A program made the translations under genes and the position numbers. From assembly GCA_041556555.1 (NCBI GenBank), contig JBFFIE010000021.1:1-32267 (forward strand): a stretch of DNA of 32,267 bases. Reading direction: 5' to 3'. A model generated the notes under the pieces. It worked only from the letters and a program-made list of their open reading frames with translations. It made no database searches and was not told the DNA's origin. The first letter of the stretch is position 1; each line of letters opens with the position of its first letter. Positions 30,962 through 32,267 of the stretch are shown in pieces. Source of the DNA: SZUA-592 sp041556555 (GTDB lineage: Bacteria; Pseudomonadota; Gammaproteobacteria; Eutrophobiales; Eutrophobiaceae).

Positions 30962-32077
30962 TTATGACACAGACTCGCCGTTTTGCGTGCGAGTTGCATA
31001 AAAATTTGTAATGAACTTGTCCACGCGTTTTTCGGCAATCGCCGCGCGCAGATCCCGCATCAGTGTGTGGTAATAATAAAGGTTATGCAGGGTATTCAGT
31101 CGTGATCCGAGCATCTCATTGGTCTTGTCCAGGTGATGCAAGTAGGCCCGACTGAACCGGTTGCAGGTGTAACAGCCGCAGCCTTCTTCAATGGGCTGGT
31201 CGCTTTCGCGGTGCATGGCGTTACGGATCCGGATCACGCCGGTACGGGTAAACAGGTGCCCGTTGCGGGCGTTGCGTGTGGGCAAGACACAATCGAACAT
31301 GTCGATGCCCCGCTGCACCGCCTCTACAATATCCTCCGGGGTGCCGACGCCCATCAGGTAACGGGGTTTCTCCACGGGCATCTGTTGGGTGGTATGGCTG
31401 AGTATTTCAAGCATGAGGTCCGCTGGCTCACCCACGGAAAGGCCGCCGATGGCATAGCCATCAAATCCGATATCGAGTTGTCCCTGCAATGATGCGTCCC
31501 GCAGTTGGGGAAACATCCCGCCCTGGATAATGCCAAACAGGGCCGAGGGATGCCCGGCATGAGCCGCGTGGGAACGGCCAGCCCATCTCAGCGACAACTC
31601 CATGGACTCCCGGACCAGCGCTTCCGGCGCAGGATAAGGCGTGCAGTCATCAAAGATCATGATCACGTCGGCATTCAGGGCATGCTGGATTGCAATCGCC
31701 TTTTCCGGATCGAGAAAGACCGTTTCACCGTTAATGGGCGATTTGAAATGGACCCCGGCCTCGCTAATCTTCCGGGCCTTGGCGAGACTGAAAACCTGGT
31801 AGCCGCCCGAGTCTGTTAGAATCGGGCCGTGCCATTGCATGAATTCATGCAGGCCACCCAGTTTCTGGATAATCTCCGGCCCCGGCCGCAACATCAGGTG
31901 AAAGGTATTGCCAAGGATGATCTGGCTGCCAAGTGATCGCAAGTCATCCGGTGTCAGCCCCTTCACCGCACCATAGGTGCCGACCGGCATGAAGACCGGG
32001 GTATCAACACTGCCGTGATCCAGCGTCAGACGTCCGCAACGGGCGTCGCCGTCCTTCTTGAGTAACTGGAATTCCAG
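30962..32077 (-). CDS. tgt: Tgt, queuine tRNA-ribosyltransferase (probable CUG start)
   Basis: Exchanges guanine-34 for preQ1 in GUN-anticodon tRNAs during queuosine synthesis. The first ATG (31988-31990) begins at MPVGTYG, inside the conserved core, and would remove the N-terminal strands. In the same frame upstream the sequence encodes LEFQLLKKDGDARCGRLTLD then HGSVDTPVF, which aligns with the normal Tgt N-terminus, back to CTG at 32075-32077 with AAGGAG eight bases upstream. From CTG the protein has 371 residues (E. coli 375) and the active-site Asp falls at residue 89, exactly as in E. coli. The second catalytic Asp is Asp262 (GIDMFDC). The zinc site is CGCYTC at 300-305 plus a later His. 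Operon queA-tgt-yajC-secD-secF. Confidence 0.92.
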   Translation of the reverse strand: MEFQLLKKDGDARCGRLTLDHGSVDTPVFMPVGTYGAVKGLTPDDLRSLGSQIILGNTFHLMLRPGPEIIQKLGGLHEFMQWHGPILTDSGGYQVFSLAKARKISEAGVHFKSPINGETVFLDPEKAIAIQHALNADVIMIFDDCTPYPAPEALVRESMELSLRWAGRSHAAHAGHPSALFGIIQGGMFPQLRDASLQGQLDIGFDGYAIGGLSVGEPADLMLEILSHTTQQMPVEKPRYLMGVGTPEDIVEAVQRGIDMFDCVLPTRNARNGHLFTRTGVIRIRNAMHRESDQPIEEGCGCYTCNRFSRAYLHHLDKTNEMLGSRLNTLHNLYYYHTLMRDLRAAIAEKRVDKFITNFYATRTQNGESVS

Positions 32078-32091
32078 GCCTTGCTCTCCTT
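32075..32091 (-). promoter_or_regulatory. Shine-Dalgarno and probable CUG start of tgt
   Basis: Minus strand: AAGGAG at 32086-32091, 8 nt, then CTG. There is no ATG, GTG or TTG between the in-frame TAA upstream and the internal ATG at 31990. The CTG restores the family N-terminus precisely. Confidence 0.65.
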
Positions 32092-32094
32092 ATA

Positions 32095-32267
32095 TTATCG
32101 GTCGGGGGTCAACAGCATGGCATCACCATAACTGTAAAACCGGTACTTTTCAGCTATGGCATGCCGGTAGGCCGCAAGCACCGGCTCCGTGCCAGCAAAG
32201 GCACAAACCAGCATGAGCAAGGTGGATTCCGGCAAATGAAAATTGGTAAGCAGGGCATCCACCTGCC
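32095..32267 (-). CDS. queA: QueA, S-adenosylmethionine:tRNA ribosyltransferase-isomerase (C-terminal part only)
   Basis: Converts preQ1 in tRNA to epoxyqueuosine, the step after Tgt. Only the last 56 codons are in view: TNFHLPESTLLMLVCAFAG, AAYRHAIAEKYRFYSYGDAMLL are characteristic of the QueA C-terminus. The stop TAA is four bases before the tgt Shine-Dalgarno, so the two genes form one transcript. The start lies beyond the right edge. Confidence 0.93.
   Translation of the reverse strand, partial: QVDALLTNFHLPESTLLMLVCAFAGTEPVLAAYRHAIAEKYRFYSYGDAMLLTPDR

Noticed and set aside
30962..31990. tgt starting at the internal ATG (MPVGTYG)
   Set aside because: It removes conserved N-terminal sequence that is encoded in frame upstream, behind a good Shine-Dalgarno.

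Overview
The window is a core-genome segment of a gammaproteobacterium with moderate GC. Every gene has a recognisable family, and the gene order (mraY to mraZ, rnpB, rsmI, lpoA-yraN-diaA-dolP, sspB-sspA-petC-petB-petA, an algW-type protease, hisC-hisD-hisG-murA-ibaG-mlaC) is one I know from Pseudomonas and related lineages. LpoA, DolP, SspB, IbaG, PdxB and a full cytochrome bc1 complex point to Gammaproteobacteria. I cannot place it below class level. No insertion sequences, CRISPR arrays, tRNAs or phage genes were seen.

Layout. (1) 1-6910, minus strand: the division and cell-wall (dcw) operon, read mraZ-rsmH-ftsL-ftsI-murE-murF-mraY. All six junctions overlap, and a promoter with three MraZ operator repeats lies in front. 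mraY runs off the left edge. (2) 7095-7524, minus: RNase P RNA. (3) 7563-8411, minus: rsmI, divergent from 8450-11897, plus: lpoA-yraN-diaA-dolP, an envelope and replication-timing cluster. (4) 11910-16058, minus: petA-petB-petC (cytochrome bc1), sspA-sspB (stringent starvation and ClpXP adaptor) and a macrodomain hydrolase. (5) 16201-17322, plus: a DegS/AlgW periplasmic protease with no ATG, GTG or TTG start at a plausible position. (6) 17324-22742, minus: mlaC, ibaG, murA, hisG, hisD, hisC. (7) 22906-25359, minus: a large RND/MMPL exporter upstream of mlaC. (8) 25482-25898, plus: a small secreted DUF4399 protein. (9) 25927-27686, minus: pdxB-purN. (10) 27763-32267, minus: queA-tgt-yajC-secD-secF, with queA running off the right edge.

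The genes together cover peptidoglycan precursor synthesis and septation (dcw, murA, LpoA), outer-membrane lipid homeostasis and stress sensing (MlaC, DolP, AlgW), protein export (SecDF-YajC), respiration (bc1), and histidine, PLP, purine and queuosine synthesis.

I found no unmistakably new system. The points most worth a second look are two genes whose only sensible starts are non-canonical (AUU for algW, CUG for tgt), each with a well-placed Shine-Dalgarno sequence; an mlaC gene paired with an MMPL exporter and lacking an adjacent mlaB or mlaD; a macrodomain gene after sspB; a PVWY (not PEWY) cytochrome b; an enlarged P12 arm in RNase P RNA; and paired palindromes before pdxB.
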